A DNA stretch of 64,000 nt from Eubacteriales bacterium (GTDB lineage: Bacteria; Bacillota; Clostridia; Lachnospirales; Lachnospiraceae): NCBI GenBank assembly GCA_030539395.1, contig JAUNSC010000015.1, positions 1 to 64,000 on the forward strand, in the 5' to 3' direction. Shown here one piece after another: positions 36,921 to 46,226 of the stretch. A model generated the notes under the pieces. The model did not search any database, had not been told where the DNA came from, and was given only the letters and a program-made list of their open reading frames with translations. The translations under genes and the position numbers were made by a program. Within the stretch, counting starts at the first letter, position 1; every line of letters starts with the position of its first letter.

Positions 36921-37448
36921 TTACACCTCCTTAAATTTGGTAAAGATTTCCTGGATTTTTGCCATCCTGGGATCCAAATCTGTTGGCTCGCAGTCACAAG
37001 TCCCCAGATTCAAATTGGTCCCGCAGGTCGGACAGATCCCTTTGCAGTCTTCTGCACACAAAACCTTCGACGGCCAACTCACCAGTATCTCTGAACAGAC
37101 AAGCTTATCCACATCCAGATTGTATCCATCAATATAATACTGTTCTTCCGATTCCTGCTTCTGCACTCCTTCACTCTGTTTAAGATCTGCTTCTCTTTCA
37201 AACTGCAGTTTCAGAGGAACTTCCACATCTTCAAGACATCGGTCACAGGGAACCAGAAAAACAAGCTCCGTCATCCCTGTAATAAAGAGCTCCCTGTTTC
37301 CTTTGTTCTGAATATGTAAGGAAACCGGCTCTTTGCGAATGATAGGGAACTCGCCCTGGACAGACGTATACGATTTCATATCGAGAACCGCATTCATCTG
37401 CAATACTTTCCCGTCGTTTTTTAAAACTTCGTTTAAGTCAACAAGCAT
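36921..37448 (-). CDS. yceD: YceD/DUF177 family protein
   Basis: This 175-residue protein of the YceD family has a conserved C-terminal CxxC pair set (CAEDCKGICPTCGTNLN, then CDCEP) that may bind zinc. YceD is implicated in 23S rRNA accumulation and is nearly always next to rpmF, as here. It has AGGAGGG before ATG 37448 and an excellent promoter. Confidence 0.9.
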   Translation of the reverse strand: MLVDLNEVLKNDGKVLQMNAVLDMKSYTSVQGEFPIIRKEPVSLHIQNKGNRELFITGMTELVFLVPCDRCLEDVEVPLKLQFEREADLKQSEGVQKQESEEQYYIDGYNLDVDKLVCSEILVSWPSKVLCAEDCKGICPTCGTNLNLGTCDCEPTDLDPRMAKIQEIFTKFKEV

Positions 37449-37473
37449 AATGCCCTCCTATCCATACTTGTTT

Positions 37474-37502
37474 ATTATAACTAGGCGTTTAGCGTTTGTC
37501 AA
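37474..37502 (-). promoter_or_regulatory. Consensus sigma-A promoter of yceD-rpmF
   Basis: Minus-strand TTGACA (37497-37502), exactly 17 bases, TATAAT (37474-37479): a full consensus match, in line with strong ribosomal-protein expression. Confidence 0.9.
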
Positions 37503-37533
37503 CCTGATTTTTTACATTTTCTTTCAATAAACA

Positions 37534-38919
37534 TCAAAGGAAGATATATTTTAGGATAAATAGAATACACAGCACATACATTACCACACTGATCTTCTTT
37601 TCTTTCGCTTTTCCGGAAAACAGATTGATCAGTACATATGAAATGACACCCATGGAAATACCTTCCGAAATACTGTAAAACATCGGCATTGCTGCTATGC
37701 AGATAAATGCCGGAATTCCTTCACAGGCATCATCAAAACTGATTTCTCCCACACTCCCCATCATGTAAAAACCTACAATAATGAGAGCAGGTGCCGTGGC
37801 AAATGACGGTATTGCCAGGAAAATCGGGCTGAGAAGCAGAGAAAGTCCAAAAAGTATAGCCGTAACAACTGCCGTCAGACCTGTTCTTCCCCCTTCTGCC
37901 ACACCAGAAGCGCTTTCTACAAATGTGGTTACTGTAGAAGTACCAAGAACCGCACCTGCTGTTGTTGCACAGGCGTCCGCCATCAGTGCACCTTTAATAT
38001 TCGGAAGTTTTCCATCTTTATCTAACATTCCGGCTTTTGTGGAAACACCTATCAGTGTTCCCAGAGTATCAAACAAATCCACAAACAGAAATGCAAATAC
38101 GATCACTACCATTTGAAGGAACGGAACACCTGTGAAAGACAGCTTGCAGAAAACCGGGGCCAGGGACGGAACAGAAATTCCTGCCGAAAAATCCGGCAGC
38201 AGTGAATACATGCCGATTTCAGGATTTGGAACATAAATACCGATCATCTGGCAGACAATACCGAGAACCCATGTAATCAAAATTCCCCATAAAATATTTC
38301 CTTTTATTTTTCGGACAACAAGTATTCCCGTCACCAGTACACCAATGATTGCCAAAAGTACCGTTATTCCCACATCATTCATAGATCCGGCACCGTCATT
38401 AAGGCCTTTAAAACTCTCTACCGAAAACAATCCAACCAATGTACTGCCATTGCTCAGTACGATCTTAGCATTCTGCAAACCGATAAATGCAATAAAAAGA
38501 CCAATTCCAACACTGACAGCCTGCTTAAGACTCATGGGAATAGCATTAAAAATCGCCTCACGCACATTACATGCTGATAATAAAATAAAAATAATACCCT
38601 CAATAAATACTGCTGCCAAAGCCGCCTGCCAGGTATACCCCATCTGGAGCACAACGGTATAGGCAAGATAAGCATTGAGGCCCATTCCGGGGGCCAGTGC
38701 AAAAGGATAATTTGCAAACAGAGCCATCAGAAGTGTTCCCAAGAATGACGATATGGCGGTTGCTGTAAATACTGCTCCTCTGTCCATACCTGCAGCAGAC
38801 AGAATGTTAGGATTCACTGCCAGAATATATGCCATCGTCATAAAAGTAGTAATACCCGCAATAATCTCCGTCTTTACATTTGTATGATTCTCTTTCAATT
38901 TAAAAAATTTCTCAAGCAT
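37534..38919 (-). CDS. NCS2/AzgA-type purine base permease
   Basis: A 461-residue membrane protein with about 12-14 hydrophobic segments. The opening (NVKTEIIAGITTFMTMAYIL) and ALAPGMGLNAYLAYTVV are typical of the AzgA/PbuG-type adenine-guanine-hypoxanthine transporters. GTSTVTTFVESASGVAEGGRTGLTA carries the substrate-site region. I looked for a purine riboswitch upstream and found only the ackA terminator hairpin in the 91-base spacer, so regulation is not evident. Confidence 0.9.
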   Translation of the reverse strand: MLEKFFKLKENHTNVKTEIIAGITTFMTMAYILAVNPNILSAAGMDRGAVFTATAISSFLGTLLMALFANYPFALAPGMGLNAYLAYTVVLQMGYTWQAALAAVFIEGIIFILLSACNVREAIFNAIPMSLKQAVSVGIGLFIAFIGLQNAKIVLSNGSTLVGLFSVESFKGLNDGAGSMNDVGITVLLAIIGVLVTGILVVRKIKGNILWGILITWVLGIVCQMIGIYVPNPEIGMYSLLPDFSAGISVPSLAPVFCKLSFTGVPFLQMVVIVFAFLFVDLFDTLGTLIGVSTKAGMLDKDGKLPNIKGALMADACATTAGAVLGTSTVTTFVESASGVAEGGRTGLTAVVTAILFGLSLLLSPIFLAIPSFATAPALIIVGFYMMGSVGEISFDDACEGIPAFICIAAMPMFYSISEGISMGVISYVLINLFSGKAKEKKISVVMYVLCILFILKYIFL

Positions 38920-38954
38920 TTTCTCTCTCCTTAAATTTGTATCTCCGCAAAAGC

Positions 38955-38992
38955 AAACCGACCCAATGATATTGTCACCATTGAGTCGATTT
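38955..38992 (-). terminator. Terminator after ackA
   Basis: Arms 38955-38968 and 38979-38992 form a stem built on CGACCCAATG/CATTGAGTCG with a ten-base loop and a T-rich 3' side on the minus strand. It lies between ackA and the purine permease. Confidence 0.7.
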
Positions 38993-39010
38993 GATTATCC
39001 TGTCTGAATA

Positions 39011-40201
39011 TTAAACAAGTGCTACTGTCTCACGGCAAATAGCCAATTCTTCATTTGTAGGGATAACAGCAACTTTAACTTTGGAATCCGGTGTAGAAAT
39101 CATCATATCTTCTCCACGGCCCTTATTTGCTTCTTTATCCAGTTCAATTCCAAGGTATCCCAGATATTCCATAACCTTTTCACGTACAATACCTGCATTT
39201 TCACCGATACCTGCTGTAAATGCAATAGCATCCACACCATTCATTGCTGCAACATAGGAACCGATATATTTTGCAACACGGTAGCAGAATACTTCCATAG
39301 CCGCTGCTGCATATTTATTTCCACTGTTCATGCCCTCTTCCAGATCACGGAAATCACTGGACAGATTCCTGGAAATACCAAACACACCGGATTTCTTATT
39401 CAATACATTCATAACACCTGCAATATCCAGGTTTTCTTTCTTTGCGATATATTCCATAATAGCCGGATCCATATCACCTGAACGTGTACCCATCACAAGA
39501 CCTTCCAACGGAGTAAGACCCATGGAAGTATCTACACATTTTCCGTTCAGGACTGCACTGATGGAAGCACCGTTTCCAAGATGCGCAACAATGATCCTGG
39601 AGTTTTCCAAATCAAGTCCCATAAATTCTGCAGCATGTTTAGATACAAAGCTGTGGCTTGTACCATGGAAACCATAGCGTCTTACTGCATATTTTTCATA
39701 ATATTCATACGGAAGTCCGTACAGATACGCCTTCTCCGGCATTGTCTGATGGAAGGCCGTATCAAATACCGCTACCATCGGCACGCCCGGCATCAGCTCT
39801 TTGCAGGCATTGATACCGATCAGGTTTGCCGGATTGTGAAGCGGTGCAAGATCATTACACTCTTCGATGGCCTTCAATACTTCATCATTGATAACAACAG
39901 AGCTTGCGAATTTCTCTCCGCCGTGTACGACTCTGTGTCCAACAGCATTTACATCTGCAAGACTTGCAATCGCACCTGTTTTTTCGTTTACCAGTGCATC
40001 CAGAACCATCTGAATCGCTTCTTTATGTGTAGGCATCGGCGCATCGGTGATTTCTTTGTCAAGACCGGTTTTCTGATATACCAGTCTTCCATCAATACCG
40101 ATTCTCTCGCAGAGACCCTTTGCCAGAACTTCTTCTGTATCAGAATTGATCAGCTGATATTTCAGAGAAGAACTTCCGCAGTTAATTACCAATACATTCA
40201 T
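39011..40201 (-). CDS. ackA: Acetate kinase
   Basis: AckA converts acetyl-phosphate and ADP to acetate and ATP, the substrate-level ATP step of acetogenesis. The 396-residue protein has the first family signature VINCGSSSLKYQLI, HRVVHGGEKF near 88, and the GFHGTSHSFV motif near 176. The GGAGG site precedes ATG 40201. It lies 27 bases after pta. Confidence 0.97.
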   Translation of the reverse strand: MNVLVINCGSSSLKYQLINSDTEEVLAKGLCERIGIDGRLVYQKTGLDKEITDAPMPTHKEAIQMVLDALVNEKTGAIASLADVNAVGHRVVHGGEKFASSVVINDEVLKAIEECNDLAPLHNPANLIGINACKELMPGVPMVAVFDTAFHQTMPEKAYLYGLPYEYYEKYAVRRYGFHGTSHSFVSKHAAEFMGLDLENSRIIVAHLGNGASISAVLNGKCVDTSMGLTPLEGLVMGTRSGDMDPAIMEYIAKKENLDIAGVMNVLNKKSGVFGISRNLSSDFRDLEEGMNSGNKYAAAAMEVFCYRVAKYIGSYVAAMNGVDAIAFTAGIGENAGIVREKVMEYLGYLGIELDKEANKGRGEDMMISTPDSKVKVAVIPTNEELAICRETVALV

Positions 40202-40228
40202 CTTTTAATACCTCCAACTATGTAATTC

Positions 40229-41230
40229 TTATTTATCCTCAGCCTGGCACTGAACAGCAGTGATAGCTACAACACCTACAATATCTTCAGCAGAGCATCC
40301 GCGTGACAGGTCATTAACCGGTTTTGCAATACCCTGTGTTACAGGTCCGTAAGCCTCTGCCTTTGCAAGTCTCTGTGTCAGTTTATATCCAATGTTGCCT
40401 GCATCCAGGTTCGGGAATACAAGAACATTTGCTTTTCCTGCAACATCGCTGTTCGGAGCTTTAGAAGCGCCTACAGACGGAACGATTGCCGCGTCAAGCT
40501 GCAGTTCACCGTCCAGTTTCAGATCCGGATACTGTTCTTTAGCGATTTTTGTAGCTTCTACTACCTTGTCTACCAGAGCATGTTTTGCACTTCCCATTGT
40601 GGAATGTGAAAGCATTGCAACTTTTGCTTCTTCTCCAACCAGAAGTTCAAAGGATTCTGCTGAGGAAGCTGCGATAGCTGCCAGTTCTTCCGGATTCGGA
40701 TCCTGGCAAAGGCCGGAATCAGCAAATACAAATGCTCCGTTTGCACCGTATTCGCAGTTCGGAACTACCATAAGGAAGAATGCGGATACCAGTTTTGTAC
40801 CCGGCTTTGTCTTAAGTATCTGCAGACACGGTCTGAGTGTATCTGCTGTAGAATGGCATGCACCGGATACCATACCATCTGCATCACCCATTTTTACCAT
40901 CATTACACCATAATACAGATACTGGTTAAGAAGGATTTCCTTTGCCTGTTCCGGTGTCATTCCTTTTTTACTTCTCAGTTCAACAAGCTTATCGATGTAG
41001 CCCTGTGTCTTTTCGGAGGTGGCCGGATCTACAACTACAGCGCCTGTAAGATCAAGACCTTCTCCGCCTTTTTTAACTGCCTCTTCGCTTCCTACCAGAA
41101 CAATATTTGCAATATCTTCTTTCAGAATCTGAGCAGCAGCTTCATACGTTCTGCGGTCTTCTGTCTCCGGAAGCACGATTGTTTTTTTGTTGTTTCTCGC
41201 TCTCTCTTTGATAACGTCAATAAATCCCAT
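40229..41230 (-). CDS. pta: Phosphate acetyltransferase
   Basis: Pta converts acetyl-CoA and phosphate to acetyl-phosphate. The short, single-domain form (333 residues) starts at ATG 41230 (GFIDVIKERARNNKKTIVLPE); the frame stays open to 41314 but without a site. Motifs include GMVSGACHSTADTLRP near 134 and LVFPNLDAGNIGYKL near 280. It links the acetyl-CoA from the acs operon to acetate with ackA. Confidence 0.96.
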   Translation of the reverse strand: MGFIDVIKERARNNKKTIVLPETEDRRTYEAAAQILKEDIANIVLVGSEEAVKKGGEGLDLTGAVVVDPATSEKTQGYIDKLVELRSKKGMTPEQAKEILLNQYLYYGVMMVKMGDADGMVSGACHSTADTLRPCLQILKTKPGTKLVSAFFLMVVPNCEYGANGAFVFADSGLCQDPNPEELAAIAASSAESFELLVGEEAKVAMLSHSTMGSAKHALVDKVVEATKIAKEQYPDLKLDGELQLDAAIVPSVGASKAPNSDVAGKANVLVFPNLDAGNIGYKLTQRLAKAEAYGPVTQGIAKPVNDLSRGCSAEDIVGVVAITAVQCQAEDK

Positions 41231-41282
41231 GATTCTTTGACTCCTTTCGTGATATATACGCCTTATGCGCCTTATAAAAAAT

Positions 41283-41311
41283 ATTATAATATTTTCACTG
41301 TCATTTTTCAA
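41283..41311 (-). promoter_or_regulatory. Predicted promoter of pta-ackA
   Basis: Minus-strand TTGAAA (41306-41311), 17 bases, TATAAT (41283-41288). A direct repeat AAGGCGCAT/AAGGCGTAT follows in the leader (about 41254-41272, minus strand). Confidence 0.75.
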
Positions 41312-41352
41312 CACAGAATCTGACCGTAAATGTATTTTTTTCCATTCACAGC

Positions 41353-42729
41353 CTATTTCTGTATCATTTTCAGAAGTTTTAGAGAAAGTCTGCGATACGG
41401 TGCATATCTAAGGGGAATATCCGGCCACAGAGCTTTTTTCATGATGCTCTTTTTATGAGTAAAAGTCTCAAAGCTTTCTTTTCCATGATAACAGCCCATT
41501 CCACTGCTTCCCACACCGCCGAAGGGCATATATGGTGTTGCCAGATGTACAACCGTATCATTGATACAGCCGCCGCCATATGAAGTCTGTTCCAGAACAA
41601 GCTTTTCACTATAGGCATTTTTTGTAAAAAGATACAGCGCCAGCGGCTTTTCCCGTCTGTTCACAAAAGCAACCGCATCTTCTATTCTGTCAAACATAAG
41701 TACAGGTAAAACCGGTCCGAAAATCTCTTCCTGCATCACAGGACTTTCACCGTGAACCCCGGCCAGAATTGTGGGAGCAATTTTCAGGCTCTCTTCAGAA
41801 CATGTCCCGCCTTCCAGAATATTAGTGTCCTTCATCAGTCCCTGCAGCCGCTCAAAATGTTTCTGATTAATGATCCTTGGATAATCATTATTTTTCAAAG
41901 GTTCTTTTCCAAACTGACGTCGAATTTCTTTTTTCATGGCTTTGATCAAATCATCCCTGACGCTGCTCTGCACCAAAACATAATCGGGTGCCACACAGGT
42001 CTGTCCTGCATTTAAATATTTGCCCCAGACAAGGCGCCTGGCCGTCATCTTTATATCCGCAGTCTCATCTACGATACATGGACTTTTTCCTCCAAGCTCA
42101 AGTGTGACAGGTGTCAGATGTTTCGCGGCAGATTCCATCACCAATTTTCCGACTGTTACACCTCCGGTAAAAAATATATAATCGAATCTCTGTGCCAGCA
42201 GCTGCGCATTTTCTTCCCTGCCTCCTTCAATCACTGTGATAAACTGATCCGAAAAATTTTCTCTCAGAATTTTCGAAAGCACGGCTGAGGTATACGGCGC
42301 ATAAGCGGACGGCTTTAATATCACACAGTTACCCGCCGCCACTGCTCCCACCAGAGGTGCAAGGGAAAGCTGGAAGGGATAATTCCACGGGGCCATAACC
42401 AATACCACCCCATACGGTTCGCTGACCCGAAAGCACTTTGACGGGAACTGGGTAACAGGTGTCCTGACCCTCTGCGGTCTGGACCAGCGATCCAGATGTT
42501 TCAACATAAAATTAATTTCATCCAGAACGATGCCCATTTCCGTTGCATAACATTCAAAAGGCGCTTTATTTAAATCCCGGTATAATGCATCGTAAATTTC
42601 TTTTTCATATTTGTGAATACATTCCTGCAGTTTTTTCAGCTGCTCCTTCCGAAATTCCGTCTTTTTTGTCGCACCGGAAGCAAAAAATGCCCGCTGTCTC
42701 TCAATTATTTCTTCAATCCTGCTGCTCAT
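41353..42729 (-). CDS. Class 3-type aldehyde dehydrogenase
   Basis: A 458-residue NAD(P)-dependent aldehyde dehydrogenase. The catalytic cysteine is in NAGQTCVAPDYVLV (near 240), the general-base glutamate in TLELGGKSPC (near 207), and the cofactor loop FTGGVTVGK near 184. The C-terminal hydrophobic-basic tail resembles fatty or medium-chain aldehyde dehydrogenases. It overlaps the deleted alcohol dehydrogenase by 17 bases, so the pair once formed an alcohol/aldehyde unit. Substrate unknown. Confidence 0.9.
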   Translation of the reverse strand: MSSRIEEIIERQRAFFASGATKKTEFRKEQLKKLQECIHKYEKEIYDALYRDLNKAPFECYATEMGIVLDEINFMLKHLDRWSRPQRVRTPVTQFPSKCFRVSEPYGVVLVMAPWNYPFQLSLAPLVGAVAAGNCVILKPSAYAPYTSAVLSKILRENFSDQFITVIEGGREENAQLLAQRFDYIFFTGGVTVGKLVMESAAKHLTPVTLELGGKSPCIVDETADIKMTARRLVWGKYLNAGQTCVAPDYVLVQSSVRDDLIKAMKKEIRRQFGKEPLKNNDYPRIINQKHFERLQGLMKDTNILEGGTCSEESLKIAPTILAGVHGESPVMQEEIFGPVLPVLMFDRIEDAVAFVNRREKPLALYLFTKNAYSEKLVLEQTSYGGGCINDTVVHLATPYMPFGGVGSSGMGCYHGKESFETFTHKKSIMKKALWPDIPLRYAPYRRLSLKLLKMIQK

Positions 42730-43094
42730 TTTCTTCCTCCATGATCATCTTATATAATGTTCTGAAATCTTTCCGTCCAAAAATAACCGGAACCGGGTAA
42801 AGCGGATTTTCCTCCTGAGATGCCCACACAGCAAGGACAGGGATATCTTTTTTCCTGATACCTCTCAGTTTTTCCGGAATATTCATTCTCCTGTTCATGG
42901 CGCGGATTTCTTCTATAAACTTTATCTGTCACTACCAGTACACACTGATGTCCTTCATCTTTTAACCTTTGAGCCAGTTGTCCAAGACAGCCCTCCCCTT
43001 CCATTCGTACAGGAGTTCTCCAGGGCATCGCATACATCCCATATTTCATACAGACCTGAAACACTCTGCATCCGCCTTTTACCAGGAAATTCAT
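42713..43094 (-). pseudogene. Iron-containing alcohol dehydrogenase with large internal deletion and frameshift
   Basis: The first ~58 codons from ATG 43094 (MNFLVKGGCRVFQVCMKYGM, then LVVTDKVY) match the start of Clostridial iron-containing alcohol dehydrogenases, and the last ~60 (MNIPEKLRGIRKKDIP, then NPLYPVPVIFGRKDF) match their C-terminus. The whole middle, including the metal- and NAD-binding parts (~250 residues of a ~390-residue family), is missing, and the two remnants are in different frames. Promoter and ribosome binding site remain intact. It can no longer be an active dehydrogenase; the leader may now serve the aldehyde dehydrogenase. Confidence 0.8.
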
Positions 43095-43138
43095 AATTGT
43101 TGTCCTCCACTTCAAGTTATCTATCAGAATTCGTTTGA

Positions 43139-43167
43139 AATATAAATCTTTTTACAGATAATGTCAA
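43139..43167 (-). promoter_or_regulatory. Promoter of the alcohol dehydrogenase remnant and aldehyde dehydrogenase
   Basis: Minus-strand TTGACA (43162-43167), 17 bases, TATATT (43139-43144). It is a strong match despite the broken first gene. Confidence 0.75.
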
Positions 43168-43186
43168 ATCCTATTTCTCCCTTTAC

Positions 43187-43215
43187 TTGAAAAAAAAAAT
43201 GAATAATGCTACACT
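43187..43215 (+). promoter_or_regulatory. Predicted promoter of tmcAL
   Basis: TTGAAA (43187-43192), 17 bases, TACACT (43210-43215), 58 bases before the tmcAL start and divergent from the dehydrogenase promoter. Confidence 0.6.
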
Positions 43216-43273
43216 GAGTTCGTTCAAACTGATGCTAAAAAGTAATCACCCGTTACGAAAGGAGTGCCGGTCC

Positions 43274-44572
43274 ATGTCCATCACAGCCATCATTGCAGAA
43301 TATAATCCATTCCACAACGGTCATCTTTATCAGATTCAGGAAGCCAAAAAGCTTACGGGATGTGATCACATTATCGCTGTGATGAGCGGAAATTTTGTCC
43401 AGCGCGGTGAACCTGCTGTTATGGACAAATTCCAGCGCTCTTTCTGCGCTCTTTCTGCCGGTCTTGACGCAGTATTTGAACTCCCCGTCGGTTTTTCAAC
43501 TGCAAGTGCCGAAGCTTTTGCTGCAGGGGCTATTTCTCTGTTAAACGGTCTGGGATGCGTGGATTTTCTCTGTTTCGGAAGCGAATACGGCAGTCTTGAT
43601 CTTCTTAAAATGATTGCAGATATTCTTGTTTCTGAACCTGATTCCTATCTGGATGGCCTCAGACAGTCCCTGAAAAATGGCTTATCTTTTCCTGCTTCAC
43701 GGGAAAATTCTCTTTGGAATTATCTAAAAAATATTTCCGACAGCAATATTTCGTCTTTACCCATTTTATCTGACCGGAATTCTTTTTCCGCATTTCTTTC
43801 CATGCCAAATAACATTCTGGGCATAGAATATTTAAAGTCACTTAAAAAAAGCGGCAGTTCCATTACGCCTGTCACCATCCGCAGGAAGGGCAATGATTAT
43901 CATGATCTTTCCCTTTCCGGACTTTGCTCAGCTTCTGCCATAAGAAATGTTCTGAATACAGAAAACCTTCCGGCTGATATAAAAATTTCAGTCCCGGAAA
44001 GTACTGCGTCCGTCATACAGGATCAGTATCATATTTCTCTACCTGTTTATATACAGGATTTTTCAATGATGCTTCGCTACCGGCTGCTTAATCTTACCTG
44101 TCCGGAAGAATTGCTCGCTTATGCAGATGTTTCAGAGGATCTTGCGAGAAGGATATTTTCTTTTAAATCTGATTACAGAGACTATTCTTCGTTTATTTCA
44201 TTAGTAAAAACGAAAAACGTTACCGAAAGCAATGTCCGCCGTGCCCTGATTCATATCCTGCTTGGCATACGTAAGACAGATATGCCGCAAGGCAACGAGC
44301 AGGTGTTTTTTGCCCGTCTTCTCGGCATGCGAAAAAACACGAATGTTCTTTCCATAATAAAAAAGAACAGCCGCCTGCCGATTTTAACAAAACCGGCAGA
44401 TGCCTGTTCTTTCCTCATCAAACATTATTCAGATGATAATTTTTTACTTTCAGAATCACGCAGACAGCTTTCCGACAGCATACGAAGCAGCGAAATCTTC
44501 CACGGAGCAATCTGCGAAAAATATCATTCAGATCCATATAATGAATTTCGCCAGAGTCCCGTCATCCTCTAA
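43274..44572 (+). CDS. tmcAL: tRNA(Met) cytidine acetate ligase
   Basis: TmcAL makes N4-acetylcytidine at position 34 of elongator tRNA-Met, using acetate and ATP rather than acetyl-CoA. The nucleotidyltransferase motif EYNPFHNGH (HxGH type) is near residue 9 and [12 protein letters not shown] near 37. I chose ATG 43274 ([11 protein letters not shown]), nine bases after GGAG, giving 432 residues; a longer frame to 43187 overlaps the promoter. It sits beside genes that make acetate. It ends in a four-base overlap with convergent DUF711. Confidence 0.9.
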   Translation: MSITAIIAEYNPFHNGHLYQIQEAKKLTGCDHIIAVMSGNFVQRGEPAVMDKFQRSFCALSAGLDAVFELPVGFSTASAEAFAAGAISLLNGLGCVDFLCFGSEYGSLDLLKMIADILVSEPDSYLDGLRQSLKNGLSFPASRENSLWNYLKNISDSNISSLPILSDRNSFSAFLSMPNNILGIEYLKSLKKSGSSITPVTIRRKGNDYHDLSLSGLCSASAIRNVLNTENLPADIKISVPESTASVIQDQYHISLPVYIQDFSMMLRYRLLNLTCPEELLAYADVSEDLARRIFSFKSDYRDYSSFISLVKTKNVTESNVRRALIHILLGIRKTDMPQGNEQVFFARLLGMRKNTNVLSIIKKNSRLPILTKPADACSFLIKHYSDDNFLLSESRRQLSDSIRSSEIFHGAICEKYHSDPYNEFRQSPVIL

Positions 44573-45933
44573 TTTTTAAAACTATGAACAGGTGCCGGGA
44601 TTCTTCCGCCTCTGTTTACAAAGTCAGCACAGGAATACTGATTGACCGGCATGATCGGAGCATAACCCAGAAGACCACCGAATTCTACAGTCTCTCCTAC
44701 CGTCTTTCCCCTTACCGGGATCACACGTACTGCAGTTGTTTTCTGGTTTACCATTCCGATTGCCATTTCATCTGCAATAATCCCTGAAATTGTCGTGGCC
44801 GGCGTATCTCCCGGTATCGCGATCATATCAAGTCCAACTGAGCAGACACATGTCATGGCTTCCAGTTTTTCCAGAGTCAAAGCTCCTGCTGTGACAGCGT
44901 CAATCATTCCCTGATCCTCACTTACCGGAATAAACGCGCCGCTTAAACCACCTACATAAGATGATGCCATCACACCGCCTTTTTTTACCTGATCATTCAA
45001 AAGTGCCAGCGCCGCCGTTGTCCCCGGTGCTCCTGCATATTCCAGACCAATTTCGCACAGGATATCGGCCACACTGTCTCCGATAGCCGGTGTAGGTGCA
45101 AGAGAAAGGTCAATAATGCCAAAAGGAATATTCAGTCTCCTTGATGCTTCCTGCGCTACCAGCTGGCCCACACGCGTTACTTTAAATGCTGTTTTCTTGA
45201 TCGTCTCACAAAGTTCTTCAAAATTCCTGCCGCGTACCTTTTCCAGGGCACGTTTAACAACACCCGGACCGCTGACTCCCACATTAATCACAGCATCCCC
45301 CTCAGTAACCCCGTGAAAAGCTCCCGCCATAAAGGGATTATCATCCGGCGCATTACAAAATACCACCAGCTTTGCACAGCCTAAAGAGTCACTTTCTTTT
45401 GTCTTTTCAGCCGTATCAAGAATCACATCTCCCAAAATCCGTACAGCATCCATATCGATGCCGCATTTTGTGGAGCCCACATTTACAGAGCTGCAGACAC
45501 GCTCCGTGCATGCCAGCGCTTCCGGAATAGAACGAATGAGCATCTCGTCGCTAACAGTCATCCCTTTGCTCACTAAAGCTGAATAGCCTCCGATAAAGTT
45601 CACACCTACAGTATGGGCTGCTCTGTCCAGCGTCCTGGCAATCGTCACATAATCTTCCGGTGTCTTGCATGCCCCTGCTCCCACAAGTGCTATGGGAGTA
45701 ACCGAAATACGTTTATTCACAATCGGAATACCGTATTCCTGCTCAATTTCTTCACCCGTAGAGACAAGGTTCTCTGCCAGCCTCGTTATCTTATCATATA
45801 TTTTCTGGTTCAAAACAGCCAGATCTGAATCGACACAATCTAAAAGACTGATTCCCAGTGTAATGGTTCGCACATCCAGATTTTCCTGCTGTATCATTTT
45901 ATTTGTCTCGTTTACCTCAAAAATGTTGATCAT
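44569..45933 (-). CDS. DUF711/UPF0210 family protein
   Basis: This 454-residue protein belongs to the DUF711 family, sometimes annotated PFL family, but it has no glycyl radical motif and should not be confused with pyruvate formate-lyase. Motifs include [10 protein letters not shown] (near 58), [12 protein letters not shown] (near 104) and [17 protein letters not shown] (near 223). The function is unknown; it is habitually paired with a small ACT protein, here 46227-46499, and the two may form one regulatory or enzymatic unit. The spacer between them holds a tandem repeat and a large hairpin. Confidence 0.88.
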   Translation of the reverse strand: MINIFEVNETNKMIQQENLDVRTITLGISLLDCVDSDLAVLNQKIYDKITRLAENLVSTGEEIEQEYGIPIVNKRISVTPIALVGAGACKTPEDYVTIARTLDRAAHTVGVNFIGGYSALVSKGMTVSDEMLIRSIPEALACTERVCSSVNVGSTKCGIDMDAVRILGDVILDTAEKTKESDSLGCAKLVVFCNAPDDNPFMAGAFHGVTEGDAVINVGVSGPGVVKRALEKVRGRNFEELCETIKKTAFKVTRVGQLVAQEASRRLNIPFGIIDLSLAPTPAIGDSVADILCEIGLEYAGAPGTTAALALLNDQVKKGGVMASSYVGGLSGAFIPVSEDQGMIDAVTAGALTLEKLEAMTCVCSVGLDMIAIPGDTPATTISGIIADEMAIGMVNQKTTAVRVIPVRGKTVGETVEFGGLLGYAPIMPVNQYSCADFVNRGGRIPAPVHSFKN

Positions 45934-45962
45934 GGTGTTTTCCTTTCTTCAAAATAAAAATT

Positions 45963-46146
45963 GCCATGCCACCTCGATTCCGCTTCGCTCCTTCTCGGTG
46001 CGGCTATTCGCCGTTGCTCTTAGGCTCCGCCATGCCACCTCGATTCCGCTTCGCTCCTTCTCGGTGCGGCTATTCGCCGTCGCTCTTAGGCTCCGCCATG
46101 CCACCTCGATTCCGCTTCGCTCCTTCTCGGTGCGGCTATTCGCCGT
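45963..46146. repeat. 66-base tandem repeat, about 2.8 copies
   Basis: Copies start at 45963, 46029 and 46095, each beginning GCCATGCCACCTCGATTCCG; the third stops after 52 bases. The two full copies differ by one visible base (T or C at the GCCGTnGCTC position). 66 is a multiple of three, which keeps reading frames open on both strands by chance. There are no unique spacers, so it is not a CRISPR. It is GC-rich compared with its surroundings. Confidence 0.9.
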
Positions 46147-46148
46147 AT

Positions 46149-46209
46149 ACCCGCGTACATCAGCACACCTGCACAAGCAAGCTTGCACGGGCTGCTGATG
46201 TACGCGGGT
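46149..46209 (-). repeat. Large perfect inverted repeat between ACT and DUF711 genes
   Basis: ACCCGCGTACATCAGCA (46149-46165) pairs perfectly with TGCTGATGTACGCGGGT (46193-46209), a 17-base stem with a 27-base loop containing the palindrome GCAAGCTTGC. No T run follows, so it is not a classic terminator; mRNA stabiliser or mobile-repeat end are both possible. Confidence 0.85.
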
Positions 46210-46226
46210 GCATGGCTCAAAAAGGA

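Noticed and set aside
38920-39010. Purine riboswitch upstream of the permease
   Set aside because: The 91-base spacer is filled by the ackA terminator; I could not see the three-helix purine aptamer.
44569-45933. Second glycyl radical enzyme, from the PFL family name
   Set aside because: The DUF711 protein has neither the radical glycine motif nor the catalytic cysteine motif; the name is misleading.
45963-46146. CRISPR array
   Set aside because: The copies are directly adjacent with no unique spacers, only 2.8 copies exist and no cas genes are in the window.
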